Below, one piece after another: positions 55,114-63,930 of a DNA stretch of 64,000 nucleotides; positions within the stretch are counted from its first letter, which is position 1, and the number at the start of each line of letters is the position of its first letter. The notes under the pieces are model-generated. The model was not told the DNA's origin and did no database searches. It saw nothing but the letters and a program-made list of their open reading frames with translations. The stretch comes from Massilia polaris (GTDB taxonomy: Bacteria > Pseudomonadota > Gammaproteobacteria > Burkholderiales > Burkholderiaceae_D): positions 1 to 64,000 of the forward strand of contig NZ_JABBGG010000008.1 in assembly GCF_012927275.1 (NCBI RefSeq). The letters run 5' to 3'. The translations under genes and the position numbers were made by a program.

Positions 55114-56022
55114 ATGAAATTCCGCTTTTGGGGGGTGCGCGGTTCGATACCGTCGCCGGGGCCGCGTACTGTCAGGTATGGTGGCAACACGACGTGCATC
55201 GAAGTCTGCACCGACGACGGCACGCTGATCATCCTCGACGGCGGCACCGGCCTGTTCGCGCTCGCCCAGAACCTGCTCACGCGGCTGCCGGTCCAGGCCA
55301 ACATCTTCATCACGCACAGCCACTGGGACCACATCCACGGCCTGCCCTTCTTCGCGCCGCTGTTCATCCGCGGTAACCGCGTGCGCCTGCACGGCGCGGT
55401 CGACCCGGTCACCGGCAACGGCATCGAGCACGTGATGGGCGTGCAGCTCCAGAACAGCTACTTCCCGGTCAGCGAAACCCAGATGGATGCGACCATCGAA
55501 TACCGCACCCTCACGGCCGGCATGCCGATCGGCGTGGGCGACGCAGTGGTCGCCAACGTGGTGATGAACCACCCGGTCACCAACCTGGGCTACCGCATCA
55601 CCTGCAATGGCAAGTCGGTGTTCTTCACCGGCGACCATGAACCGTTCTATAACGACTATCCCGAAGGCGACCCGCGCCACGCCCCGCACCAGGCCTGGAT
55701 GGATCAGCGCCAGCGCCAGATCGACCTGGCGATGGAAGATGTGGACGCCCTGATCATGGACTGTTCGTACACCATCCACGAATACCCCGCCAAGCGCGGC
55801 TGGGGCCACGGCACCTTCGACGCCGCGCTGGCTACCGCCAAGCGGGTCGGCGCGCGCACGCTCTACTGCACCCACCACGAACCGACCCGCGGCGACGACG
55901 AGCTGGAAGCGGCGTTCGCCGACGCGCTGGCGCGCCACGCGCCGCTGCCGCAGGGCCTGAAGGTGGTCCTTGCCTACGAGGGCCTCGAAGTCGAGGTATG
56001 CGCCAGGGAGGCAGTGGTATGA
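55114..56022 (+). CDS. Metallo-beta-lactamase-fold hydrolase
   Basis: A 302-residue protein. MKFRFWGVRGSIPSPGPRTV and GGNTTCIEV are the start typical of PhnP/RNase Z-like MBL enzymes. FITHSHWDHIHGLPFF is the HxHxDH metal motif, VFFTGDHEPFYND supplies a later ligand Asp, and ALIMDCSYTIHEY and LYCTHHEP give further His residues. The substrate is unknown, possibly a phosphodiester or cyclic nucleotide. The stop overlaps the start of the next gene (ATGA), so the pair is translationally coupled. ATG at 55114 has GGGAG upstream. Confidence 0.87.
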   Translation: MKFRFWGVRGSIPSPGPRTVRYGGNTTCIEVCTDDGTLIILDGGTGLFALAQNLLTRLPVQANIFITHSHWDHIHGLPFFAPLFIRGNRVRLHGAVDPVTGNGIEHVMGVQLQNSYFPVSETQMDATIEYRTLTAGMPIGVGDAVVANVVMNHPVTNLGYRITCNGKSVFFTGDHEPFYNDYPEGDPRHAPHQAWMDQRQRQIDLAMEDVDALIMDCSYTIHEYPAKRGWGHGTFDAALATAKRVGARTLYCTHHEPTRGDDELEAAFADALARHAPLPQGLKVVLAYEGLEVEVCAREAVV

Positions 56023-58376
56023 ACGCCGGCGCCCCGGGGCCAGAGAACGACACCGGGCGCCGCCTCGAGTTTTTCCGCAAGCTGCAGGCGGTGACGACCA
56101 AGATCCACGCCACCGGCAACCTCGATGAAATCATGCTCCACCTGGGCATGGAGTTCTGCGACCTGTTCGACTGCGACCGCTTCACGCTGTACGTGACCAC
56201 GCCCGAGAAGGACCACATCGTCTCGAAGGTCAAGACCGGCCTCACCTCCTTTCGCGATGTGCGCCTATCGATCTCGCCGAGCAGCATCGCCGGCTTCGTC
56301 GCCCAGACCCGCCGGACGGTCAATATCACCGACGTCTACGACGAGGCTGAGCTCAGGCAGCTGTCGCCCGAATTGCGCTTCCAGGGCGGCGTCGACCAGC
56401 GCACCGGCTACCGCTCGCGCGAAATGCTGGCCGCGCCGCTGGTCGGCGCCGACACCCCCGAACTGCTGGGCGTGGTCCAGTTCATCAACAACCGCAGCAA
56501 GGGACCGTTTTCCGACATCTGCATCGAAGGCGTCCACAAGCTGGCCGAAACGCTGTCGGTCGCATTGGACAAGCGCATGCAGCCCGCGCCGGCCGTCCAC
56601 GGCAAATACGACGGGCTGGTGGCCGATGGCGTGCTGTCGGCGTCCGACCTCGACCTGGCCACGCGCAGTGCGCGCACCCGCGAAATCGCGCTCGAAGATA
56701 TCCTGGTCGATGAATACCACGTCAAGCCGGCCGCCATCGGCGCGGCGCTGTCGAGCTACTTCAAGGTGCCGTACGAGCCATACCGCGCCGACCGGATCAA
56801 GCCGGTCGACCTGCTGCGCAACCTGAAGGTCCAGTACATCGAGGAGAACCACTGGCTGCCGCTGGAAGACGGCAAGGATGGCCTGGTGGTGCTGGCCACC
56901 GATCCCGAGCGGATCAACGACAGCCGCATCGTCAGCCAGATCTTCCCCAAAGCGAAGGTCGTGTTCCGCGTCACCACCGAGCTTGAGTTCAGCAAGACCG
57001 TGGCGCAGTTCGTCGGCAGCGGCGCCACCGCCGAAGGCGACAGCGTCGGCGAACTGCTGTCGGGCCTCGAGAGCGACGACGAGGACGGCGAGACCCCGCA
57101 GGAAGTGTCCGAGGCGGTCGAGAATGAGCTGGTCCGGCTGGTCAACAAGGTGATCATCGACGCCTACCGCCAGGGCGTATCGGACATCCACATCGAACCG
57201 CTGCCCGGCAAGGGCAAGACCGGCATCCGCTTCCGCAAGGACGGCACGCTGGTGCCGTACATCGAGATCCCGGCCAGCTACCGCAGCGCGCTGGTGGCGC
57301 GCGTGAAGATCATGTGCGACCTCGATATCTCCGAGCGCCGCAGACCGCAGGACGGCAAGATCAAGTTCAAGAAGTACGGACCGCTCGACATCGAACTGCG
57401 CGTGGCGACGATTCCGTCCACTGGCGGCGTCGAGGACATCGTGATGCGCATCCTGGCGGCGGGCGAACCTATCCCGCTCGACAAGCTGGGGGTCCTGCCG
57501 TTCAACCTCGACCGGCTGCGCGGCGCCATCGAAAAGCCGTACGGGCTGTTCTTCGTCTGTGGGCCGACCGGCTCCGGCAAGACTACCACCCTGCACTCGG
57601 TGCTGAGCTACCTGAACACGCCCGACACCAAGATCTGGACTGTCGAAGACCCGGTCGAGATCACCCAGAAGGGCCTGCGCCAGGTGCAGGTAAACCGCAA
57701 GGCCGGACTCGATTTCGCGACCGTGATGCGGGCCTTCCTGCGCGCCGACCCGGACATCATCATGGTCGGCGAGATGCGCGACAAGGAAACCGTCGCGATG
57801 GGCATCGAAGCTTCGCTCACCGGGCACCTGGTGTTTGCGACCCTGCACACCAACAGCGCGCCGGAATCGATCGTGCGCCTGCTCGACATGGGCATGGACC
57901 CGTTCAACTTCGCCGACGCCCTGCTCGGCATCCTTGCGCAGCGCCTCGCCAAGCGCCTGTGCGGCTCGTGCAAGCAGCCCTACCATCCGGACGACGCCGA
58001 AATGCAGCTGCTGCTGACCGAGTTCACGGCGGAGCTGATGAACACCGCAACGTTCGTGCGCGACCCTGCCGGCGCGCGCGCGCAGGTGCTGGACGGATGG
58101 AAGCGGCGCTACGCCGATAACGCCGGCCAGTTCACGCTATACCGGCCGCTCGGCTGCGCCGAGTGCAACAACGGCTACCGCGGCCGGGTCGGACTGCACG
58201 AGCTGATGCTCGGCACCGACCGGGTCAAGCAGCTGCTGCAGGAGCACAGCCGGGTGGCCCAGCTGCTCACCGCCGCGCTGGAAGACGGCATGCTGACCTT
58301 GAAGATGGACGGCGTCGAAAAGGTGCTGCTCGGCCTGACCGACATGAAGATGGTGCGCCAGGTCTGTATAAAATAA
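56019..58376 (+). CDS. GspE/PilB-type secretion ATPase with N-terminal GAF domain
   Basis: A 785-residue protein. Residues about 15-190 form a GAF domain (LQAVTTKIHATGNLDEIMLH, FCDLFDCDRFTLYV, ETLSVALDKRM), then a T2SSE-N/MshEN-type domain (about 205-330: ALEDILVDEYHVKPAAIGAA). The motor has VCGPTGSGKTTTLHSVLSYL (Walker A), FLRADPDIIMVGEMRDKETV (Walker B) and FATLHTNSAPESIVRLLD (His box). A zinc site is formed by CGSCKQPY and CAECNNGYRGR. It is a hexameric ATPase that powers type II secretion or type IV pilus assembly, but no pilin, GspF or secretin genes are near. The GAF fusion suggests control by a small molecule. Terminator follows. Confidence 0.92.
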   Translation: MNAGAPGPENDTGRRLEFFRKLQAVTTKIHATGNLDEIMLHLGMEFCDLFDCDRFTLYVTTPEKDHIVSKVKTGLTSFRDVRLSISPSSIAGFVAQTRRTVNITDVYDEAELRQLSPELRFQGGVDQRTGYRSREMLAAPLVGADTPELLGVVQFINNRSKGPFSDICIEGVHKLAETLSVALDKRMQPAPAVHGKYDGLVADGVLSASDLDLATRSARTREIALEDILVDEYHVKPAAIGAALSSYFKVPYEPYRADRIKPVDLLRNLKVQYIEENHWLPLEDGKDGLVVLATDPERINDSRIVSQIFPKAKVVFRVTTELEFSKTVAQFVGSGATAEGDSVGELLSGLESDDEDGETPQEVSEAVENELVRLVNKVIIDAYRQGVSDIHIEPLPGKGKTGIRFRKDGTLVPYIEIPASYRSALVARVKIMCDLDISERRRPQDGKIKFKKYGPLDIELRVATIPSTGGVEDIVMRILAAGEPIPLDKLGVLPFNLDRLRGAIEKPYGLFFVCGPTGSGKTTTLHSVLSYLNTPDTKIWTVEDPVEITQKGLRQVQVNRKAGLDFATVMRAFLRADPDIIMVGEMRDKETVAMGIEASLTGHLVFATLHTNSAPESIVRLLDMGMDPFNFADALLGILAQRLAKRLCGSCKQPYHPDDAEMQLLLTEFTAELMNTATFVRDPAGARAQVLDGWKRRYADNAGQFTLYRPLGCAECNNGYRGRVGLHELMLGTDRVKQLLQEHSRVAQLLTAALEDGMLTLKMDGVEKVLLGLTDMKMVRQVCIK

Positions 58377-58386
58377 ACGGCCAAAA

Positions 58387-58411
58387 AAAACCGCCCAATT
58401 GGGCGGTTTTT
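58387..58411. terminator. Bidirectional terminator between gspE-type gene and pit
   Basis: AAAACCGCCCAATTGGGCGGTTTTT is a stem with A and T tails, in the 54-base gap between convergent genes. Confidence 0.9.
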
Positions 58412-58430
58412 CGTTTGCATCCGAACATGC

Positions 58431-59441
58431 TTACATGATCTTGGTGCCGATCCACCACGCCACCGCAGCCATGAAGGCCGACGCCGGGATCGTGAAGACC
58501 CATGCCCAGACGATGTTGCCAGCCACGCCCCAGCGCACCGCCGACATCTTCTGCGATGCGCCCACGCCGACGATTGCGCCGGTGATGGTGTGGGTGGTCG
58601 AAACCGGGACGCCCCAGAAGCTCGACATCAGCAAGGTGATCGCGCCGCCGGTTTCAGCGCAGAAGCCGCCGACCGGTTTGAGCTTGGTGATCTTCTGGCC
58701 CATGGTCTTGACGATGCGCCAGCCGCCGAACAGGGTGCCAAAGCTGATCGCCGCGTAGCACGCAATGATCGCCCACTTCGGCGGCTCGGTTGCGTCCATC
58801 GCGAGGTTGCCCGACGCGATCAGCAGCATCCAGATGATGCCGAGCGTCTTTTGCGCGTCGTTGCCGCCGTGGCCAAGGCTGTACGCCGCGGCCGAAGCCA
58901 GCTGCAGGCGGCGGAACCAGGTGTCGACCTTGCGCGGCGTCGATTTGACGAACAGCCACGACACGATCAGCATGATGATCGACCCGAGCGCGAAGCCGAG
59001 CAGCGGCGCCACCACGATGAAGATCACCGTCTTGATCAGGCCGCCGGCGATCAGCGCGCCCGTGCCCGCCTTGGCGACTGCGGCGCCTACCAGGCCGCCG
59101 ATCAGCGCGTGCGAGGACGACGATGGGATGCCGTAGTACCAGGTGATCAGGTTCCAGACGATGGCCCCGACCAGGGCCCCGAAGATGACGTAGTGGTCGA
59201 CCACCATCGGATCGATGGTGCCCTTGCCGATCGCGCTGGCGACCTTCAGGCCGACCACGAAAATGGCGACGAAGTTGAAGAAGGCCGCCATGGCGACCGC
59301 GGTCTGCGGCTTCAGGACGCCGGTCGACACGACGGTGGCGATTGCATTCGCCGCGTCGTGGAAGCCGTTCATGAAGTCGAACACCAGCGCGAGCGCGATC
59401 AACATGCCAAGCACGTAAATGCTGATTTCTACATTACTCAT
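58431..59441 (-). CDS. pit: Inorganic phosphate transporter, PiT family
   Basis: A 336-residue membrane protein with about 10 helices. GFHDAANAIATVVSTGVLKP and FWGVPVSTTHTITGAIVGVG are the two duplicated PiT signature motifs that bind phosphate and metal. SSSHALIGGLVGAAVAKAG is also conserved. It imports phosphate, often with a divalent metal, driven by protons. It is shorter than E. coli PitA (499 residues) but the size of many bacterial PiT proteins. It lies 30 bases after the DUF47 gene on the same strand, the standard Pit accessory pair. Confidence 0.93.
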   Translation of the reverse strand: MSNVEISIYVLGMLIALALVFDFMNGFHDAANAIATVVSTGVLKPQTAVAMAAFFNFVAIFVVGLKVASAIGKGTIDPMVVDHYVIFGALVGAIVWNLITWYYGIPSSSSHALIGGLVGAAVAKAGTGALIAGGLIKTVIFIVVAPLLGFALGSIIMLIVSWLFVKSTPRKVDTWFRRLQLASAAAYSLGHGGNDAQKTLGIIWMLLIASGNLAMDATEPPKWAIIACYAAISFGTLFGGWRIVKTMGQKITKLKPVGGFCAETGGAITLLMSSFWGVPVSTTHTITGAIVGVGASQKMSAVRWGVAGNIVWAWVFTIPASAFMAAVAWWIGTKIM

Positions 59442-59471
59442 GTTTTTTCTTTTCTCGGACGTTGACGCGTC

Positions 59472-60098
59472 TTATGCGTTTTCGACGATGATGCCTTCGA
59501 TGATGTTGGCCACGTCTTCGCAACGGTCGGTCACGGTCTCGAGGATTTCGTAGATAGCCTTCATCTTGATCAGGTTGCGCACGTCCGGCTCGTCGCGGAA
59601 CAGCTTCGACATTGCGGCGCGCATCACGTGGTCGGCGTCCGACTCGAGGCGGTCGATCTCTTCGCAGATGGCGACGATCTTGTGCGAGTTGTCCATGTTG
59701 TGCAGCAGTCCGACGGCCGCCTGGACCCGTTCGCAGCATGCCAGGCACAGTTCGGCCAGGCGCTTGGCTTCCGGCGTGACCGCCTTCAGGTCGTACAGCG
59801 ACACGGTCTGGGCCGCGTCTTCCATCAGGTCGAGGATGTCGTCCATGCGGGTGATCAGCTTGTGGATGTCGTCGCGGTCGATCGGCGTGATGAAGGTCTT
59901 GTGCAGCATGTCGACCGTGGCGTAAGTGACCTTGTCGGCTTCCTTCTCGATGCCTTCAATCGCGTGGGTACGCATTTCAAGGTCGTCGAAGTTGGTCATC
60001 AGGCCAACCATTTCGTGGGCGCCCTTCACGCACAGTGCGGCGTGCTGGTTGAACAGGTCAAAGAACTTGCCCTCGGTGGGCATTAAACGTCCGAACAT
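59472..60098 (-). CDS. DUF47 family protein (PhoU-like Pit accessory)
   Basis: A 208-residue helical protein of the DUF47/YkaA family, related to PhoU. MFGRLMPTEGKFFDLFNQHA is the family start, and ITRMDDILDLMEDAAQTVSL and VTDRCEDVANIIEGIIVEN contain metal-binding E/D-x-x-x-D pairs. It is thought to regulate Pit activity. The ATG at 60098 with ACGGAG upstream matches other family members; a longer reading would add 36 unlikely residues. Operon with pit. Confidence 0.9.
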   Translation of the reverse strand: MFGRLMPTEGKFFDLFNQHAALCVKGAHEMVGLMTNFDDLEMRTHAIEGIEKEADKVTYATVDMLHKTFITPIDRDDIHKLITRMDDILDLMEDAAQTVSLYDLKAVTPEAKRLAELCLACCERVQAAVGLLHNMDNSHKIVAICEEIDRLESDADHVMRAAMSKLFRDEPDVRNLIKMKAIYEILETVTDRCEDVANIIEGIIVENA

Positions 60099-60162
60099 AC
60101 ATTTCTCCGTTAAATCGTAGATGCTTCTCATGATGCCGCTGCGGCCGGCGGCTTGTGATGTT

Positions 60163-61557
60163 TTAGTCGCCCTGGTAGAGGGCGAGGTTTCCGCTGTAAT
60201 TGCCAAACTTGGTGTACTGTCCGATCCAGGTCAGGCGCACCGCGCCGATCGGACCGTTACGCTGCTTGCCGATGATGATCTCCGCGGTGCCCTTGTCGGG
60301 CGAGTCCGGGTTGTAGACCTCATCGCGATACAGGAAGATGATGACGTCCGCATCCTGCTCGATCGCGCCCGATTCGCGCAGGTCGGACATGACGGGACGC
60401 TTGTTGGGGCGCTGTTCCAGCGACCGGTTCAGCTGCGACAGTGCGATCACCGGGCAGTGCAGCTCTTTGGCCAGGCCCTTCAGGCTTCGCGAAATCTCCG
60501 AGATCTCGGAGGCGCGGTTGTCGCCCTGGGTGGAGCCGGACATCAGCTGCAGGTAGTCGACGATGATCAGGCCAAGCTTGCCGCACTGGCGCGACAGGCG
60601 GCGAGCGCGCGCGCGCATTTCGATCGGGTTCAGCGCCGGCGTCTCGTCGATGTAGAGCTGGGCGTCGTTCATTTTCTGGATCGCATGCGTCAGGCGCGGC
60701 CAGTCCTCGTCGTTCAGGCGGCCAGTACGCAGGCGGTGCTGGTCGAGCTGGCCGACCGAGCCAAGCATACGCATGGCCAGCTGGGTGCCGCCCATCTCCA
60801 TCGAGAAGATCGCCACCGGCAGCCCGGCTTCGATCGCGACGTTCTCGCCGATGTTGACCGAGAACGCGGTCTTGCCCATCGATGGACGGCCGGCGACGAT
60901 CACCAGGTCGCCCGGCTGCAGGCCGGAGGTCATGCGGTCAAGGTCGATGAAGCCGGTCGGCACGCCGGTGATCTCGCTCTGGTTGTCACGGCTGTACAAC
61001 TCGTCGATGCGCTCCACCACCTGGGTCAGCAGCGGCTGCACCGGCACCCAGCCGGCGGCGCCGCGCGAGCCCTGCTCGGCAATCGCGAAAATCTTCGATT
61101 CGGCTTCGTCGAGCATCTGCTTGACTTCCTTGCCCTGCGGGTTGAACGCCTGGCCCTGGATTTCGTCGGCCACGGTGATCAGCTTGCGCAGGATGCCGCG
61201 GTCGCGCACGATCTCGGCGTAGCGGCGGATGTTGGCTGCCGACGGCGTGTTCTGCGCCATCGCATTCAGGTACTGCAGGCCGCCCACTTCCTCGGCCTTG
61301 CCGATGGTGCTCAAAGCTTCGAATACGGTGATGACGTCGGCCGGCCGCGAGCCGTTGATCAGCTTGACAACCTGCTCGAAGATGATGCGGTGGTCGTAAC
61401 GGTAGAAGTCATCCGCATGCATCATGTCCGCAATGCGGTCGAACGCAGCGTTATCGCGCAGCAAGCCCCCAATGACGGATTGCTCTGCTTCGATCGAGTG
61501 CGGCGGGATACGGAGGGATTCTAGTTGCGGATCGGAAGGGACATTCATGGCGCGCAT
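60163..61557 (-). CDS. dnaB: Replicative DNA helicase DnaB
   Basis: A 464-residue hexameric helicase of the replication fork. The N-terminal domain starts IPPHSIEAEQSVIGGLLRDN, and the RecA-like motor has IVAGRPSMGKTAFSVNIGEN (Walker A) and LGLIIVDYLQLMSG (Walker B). RSLKGLAKELHCPVIALSQL and the arginine-finger region near the C-terminus are present. Start ATG 61557 with AAGG upstream; a start at 61548 is possible. The adjacent rplI is on the same strand, with a terminator between them. Confidence 0.97.
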   Translation of the reverse strand: MRAMNVPSDPQLESLRIPPHSIEAEQSVIGGLLRDNAAFDRIADMMHADDFYRYDHRIIFEQVVKLINGSRPADVITVFEALSTIGKAEEVGGLQYLNAMAQNTPSAANIRRYAEIVRDRGILRKLITVADEIQGQAFNPQGKEVKQMLDEAESKIFAIAEQGSRGAAGWVPVQPLLTQVVERIDELYSRDNQSEITGVPTGFIDLDRMTSGLQPGDLVIVAGRPSMGKTAFSVNIGENVAIEAGLPVAIFSMEMGGTQLAMRMLGSVGQLDQHRLRTGRLNDEDWPRLTHAIQKMNDAQLYIDETPALNPIEMRARARRLSRQCGKLGLIIVDYLQLMSGSTQGDNRASEISEISRSLKGLAKELHCPVIALSQLNRSLEQRPNKRPVMSDLRESGAIEQDADVIIFLYRDEVYNPDSPDKGTAEIIIGKQRNGPIGAVRLTWIGQYTKFGNYSGNLALYQGD

Positions 61558-61609
61558 TATACCTTTTTCGCATAAACAGGCTGCAAGAAATGGCTGGGTT
61601 CAGGCGATA

Positions 61610-61635
61610 AAAAAGCCGGGCAAGCCCGGCTTTTT
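61610..61635 (-). terminator. Terminator after rplI
   Basis: AAAAAGCCGGGC and GCCCGGCTTTTT form a stem with a T run on the minus strand. It lies between rplI and dnaB, which suggests dnaB has its own promoter or is read by leakage. Confidence 0.85.
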
Positions 61636-61679
61636 GTGTGCTAGGAAAGGCTCTCGCCCCTCCTGCCGCTTAATATTGC

Positions 61680-62132
61680 TTAGGCAGCTTCGCCAACAAC
61701 AGCGATCGTGATTTCAACCACCACGTCGGTGTGCAGCTGGACCGCTACCGGGTGTTCGCCAGTGGTCTTCAGCGGGCCGGTAGGCAGGCGCACTTGCGAC
61801 TTTTCTACAGCGAAACCTTGCTTGGTCAGCGCTTCAGCGATGTCGAAGTTGGTGACCGAACCGAACAGACGGCCATCGACGCCCGCTTTTTGCGAGATCG
61901 AGATGGTCATGCCGCTCAGCTTGTCGCCTTGAGCCTGGGAAGCGGCCAGCTTTGCAGCTGCTGCTTTTTCCAGTTCGGCGCGCTTGACTTCGAATTCAGC
62001 AACCGCTGCTGCGGTAGCGCGGCGAGCCATACGTTGCGGGATCAGGAAGTTACGTGCGTAACCGTCTTTAACTTTGACCACGTCGCCCAGGTTGCCGACG
62101 TTAACAACTTTTTCTAACAGAATGATTTGCAT
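61680..62132 (-). CDS. rplI: Ribosomal protein L9
   Basis: A 150-residue large-subunit protein. [20 protein letters not shown] and [16 protein letters not shown] are the N-terminal rRNA-binding domain, followed by a long helix and a C-terminal domain ([15 protein letters not shown]). It is the last gene of the rpsF-priB-rpsR-rplI operon. The normal length is 148-150. Confidence 0.97.
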   Translation of the reverse strand: MQIILLEKVVNVGNLGDVVKVKDGYARNFLIPQRMARRATAAAVAEFEVKRAELEKAAAAKLAASQAQGDKLSGMTISISQKAGVDGRLFGSVTNFDIAEALTKQGFAVEKSQVRLPTGPLKTTGEHPVAVQLHTDVVVEITIAVVGEAA

Positions 62133-62159
62133 AGTTCTCTCCAGTTATTCTGCCAGCGA

Positions 62160-62450
62160 TTAAGCGTGGTGCAGATCGGTGTATGGCAGCAGCGCGAGGT
62201 AGCGGGCGCGCTTGATGGCGGTGTCCACCTGGCGCTGGTAATGCGCCTTGGTGCCGGTCAGGCGTGCTGGCATGATCTTGCCGTTTTCCTGGACGAAGTC
62301 TTTCAGCGTGTCGACGTCTTTGTAGTCGACCTGTTCAACGTTTGCTGCGGTGAAGCGGCAGAATTTCTTACGCTTGAACAGTGGATTTTGCTGTTTGCGC
62401 TTTTCTTTAAGCTTTGCTTTGTTCTTGTCGAATTTTTTACCGAATGCCAT
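62160..62450 (-). CDS. rpsR: Ribosomal protein S18
   Basis: A 96-residue small-subunit protein that pairs with S6. The core [20 protein letters not shown] and [20 protein letters not shown] are conserved. The N-terminal extension ([20 protein letters not shown]) is longer and more basic than in E. coli (75 residues), which is usual in this group. It lies between priB and rplI. Confidence 0.96.
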   Translation of the reverse strand: MAFGKKFDKNKAKLKEKRKQQNPLFKRKKFCRFTAANVEQVDYKDVDTLKDFVQENGKIMPARLTGTKAHYQRQVDTAIKRARYLALLPYTDLHHA

Positions 62451-62481
62451 TTGAGGCTCCTGTATCTAAAATGTGCTCCGC

Positions 62482-62775
62482 TTAGGCGGCGGCACTAAAA
62501 TCAATGATGTGAAACACCAGGCTTTTGCTGTTGCGGTTCTTCTTGGCGAGGAAACCTGTGAACTGGTGGACAGCACCTAATTCGGCCTGGCTGAATCGGC
62601 CTGAAATTTCGCCAGCGGCCAGCGCGGCAATTTCAAACTCGACCAGCCTGGCTACCCCTGCTTCCATCTGCTGCGAACTGTGCAGCAAGGTGGCGGACAC
62701 GATCGGCACGCCAGCCGGGGTATAGCGCAATACGTCGCGCTCGCAAATCTGGGCTACTACCTGAAGCTGATTCAC
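62482..62775 (-). CDS. priB: Primosomal replication protein PriB
   Basis: A 97-residue single-stranded-DNA-binding OB-fold protein for replication restart. NQLQVVAQICERDVLRYTPA and VPIVSATLLHSSQQMEAGVA match the family, with a beta-rich end (LVFHIIDFSAAA). The start is GTG at 62775; the upstream sequence is GTAG, so initiation may be weak or coupled to the rpsF end. It has the standard place between rpsF and rpsR. Confidence 0.93.
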   Translation of the reverse strand: MNQLQVVAQICERDVLRYTPAGVPIVSATLLHSSQQMEAGVARLVEFEIAALAAGEISGRFSQAELGAVHQFTGFLAKKNRNSKSLVFHIIDFSAAA

Positions 62776-62817
62776 CTACGGGCAATCAAGTTCGCGTTCA
62801 CGTTTCCGTGCAAAGAA

Positions 62818-63222
62818 TTAAGCCGCTACGGCAGGGGCTGCTGCAGGAGCTGCGGCTGGTGCCGGGGCTTCTGCGCGGTGGCTCTTGGCTGCGTCTTCAC
62901 GTTGTACCGACTTCATCATCGGCGACGGCGCGGTTTCAGCCTTCTTCATCTTAACGGTGAGGTGACGCAGCACGGCATCATTGAATTTGAACGCGGTTTC
63001 GAGTTCCACGAGGGTCTCGTTGTCGCATTCGATGTTCAGGCAGATGTAGTGCGCTTTTGGCAGCTTCTGGATCGAGTAAGCCATCTGGCGACGGCCCCAG
63101 TCTTCGACGCGATGAATGTTACCGCCGCGTGCGGTGACGCTGGCCTTGTAACGTTCGATCATCGCCGGGACTTGCTCGCTTTGGTCCGGGTGGACGATAA
63201 AAACGATTTCATAATGACGCAT
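62818..63222 (-). CDS. rpsF: Ribosomal protein S6
   Basis: A 134-residue small-subunit protein. [20 protein letters not shown] is the start, and [20 protein letters not shown] and the strand [10 protein letters not shown] follow. The C-terminal Ala/Pro tail ([16 protein letters not shown]) is a lineage feature. ATG 63222 with AAGGAG is best; a longer reading has no site. It is the first gene of the operon, with a leader that may be self-regulated by S6-S18. Confidence 0.96.
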   Translation of the reverse strand: MRHYEIVFIVHPDQSEQVPAMIERYKASVTARGGNIHRVEDWGRRQMAYSIQKLPKAHYICLNIECDNETLVELETAFKFNDAVLRHLTVKMKKAETAPSPMMKSVQREDAAKSHRAEAPAPAAAPAAAPAVAA

Positions 63223-63327
63223 GCATAACTCCTTAAGGACGTTTAAACAAGTGCCCACCTCGGCGTCAAGACGAGTGTGGGAAGGGAATAGCCGGCTATT
63301 ATAAACCGGGAATGATGGTTCGGGCAA
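63223..63327 (-). promoter_or_regulatory. rpsF promoter and leader
   Basis: On the minus strand TTGCCC (63327-63322), 18 bases, TATAAT (63303-63298) form a strong sigma-70 promoter. The leader after it holds a hairpin CCCACaCTCG...CGAGGTGGG with CCG in its loop side, the type of structure bound by S6:S18 in feedback control. The S6:S18 role is inferred. Confidence 0.55.
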
Positions 63328-63354
63328 TCCCCTTGTTGCGGGGCGCGGGACAAC

Positions 63355-63816
63355 TCAGGGCACGAAGTCGTCGTCAAGCACCTCGGCCGGGGAATAGGGA
63401 TTCGAAACGGGGAATGCCGCAGCCGGTAACCCGGTCTCGCTCACCGCCCGCTTGACCGCGGGAGCGTAGCAGCCGGCCAACACCTCAGGCACCAAGTGCC
63501 TCAGGCTCGGACTCTTCTCGAACAGGCCATCAAGCTGATCGCGCTGCTCGGCGATGGTGCCAAGCCAGCTACGGGATTTGCGGGTGGCCTGAAATTGGCA
63601 TTTAAGGAGATGGATCAACAGGACGACGAGACGGTTACGCAACTCCCTGCGGTCGTTTGCCACGAGACTCTCCAGTTCTTCGATCAGGTGTTCGACGTCT
63701 AGCTCTTGAAAGCTTCGCGCGCGAAGCAGCCCAATCTGATGTCCAGCCCAGACGGCGAAATCCGTGTCGACATCCGGCATCTCGTCCACCGAGGCCGGCA
63801 ATTTAAGGTCATTCAT
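63355..63816 (-). CDS. DUF29 family protein
   Basis: A 153-residue protein of the DUF29 family, common in cyanobacteria and proteobacteria. DTDFAVWAGHQIGLLRARSF and DVEHLIEELESLVANDRREL are the family core (W-x-x-x-Q...L-D-x-x-H-L-I-E-E-L-E). LHLLKCQFQATRKSRSW-like helices follow. Function unknown. ATG at 63816 has GGGAGGAG upstream. It is divergent from lexA, and the LexA box lies between them, 70 bases upstream. Confidence 0.88.
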   Translation of the reverse strand: MNDLKLPASVDEMPDVDTDFAVWAGHQIGLLRARSFQELDVEHLIEELESLVANDRRELRNRLVVLLIHLLKCQFQATRKSRSWLGTIAEQRDQLDGLFEKSPSLRHLVPEVLAGCYAPAVKRAVSETGLPAAAFPVSNPYSPAEVLDDDFVP

Positions 63817-63885
63817 GACTCCTCCCGATCCTTTAGAACGCATTTTGCGGCGAAAGTTCAACTTTTGCTTGCATTAGGCGAAATA

Positions 63886-63901
63886 CTGTACAAAAATACA
63901 G
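63886..63901. promoter_or_regulatory. LexA (SOS) box of lexA
   Basis: CTGTACAAAAATACAG is a CTGT-N8-ACAG SOS box 29 bases upstream of the lexA ATG. It allows LexA autorepression and could also affect the divergent DUF29 gene. Confidence 0.88.
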
Positions 63902-63930
63902 GCTGATTATCCACCCAGCACCCGACAGCC

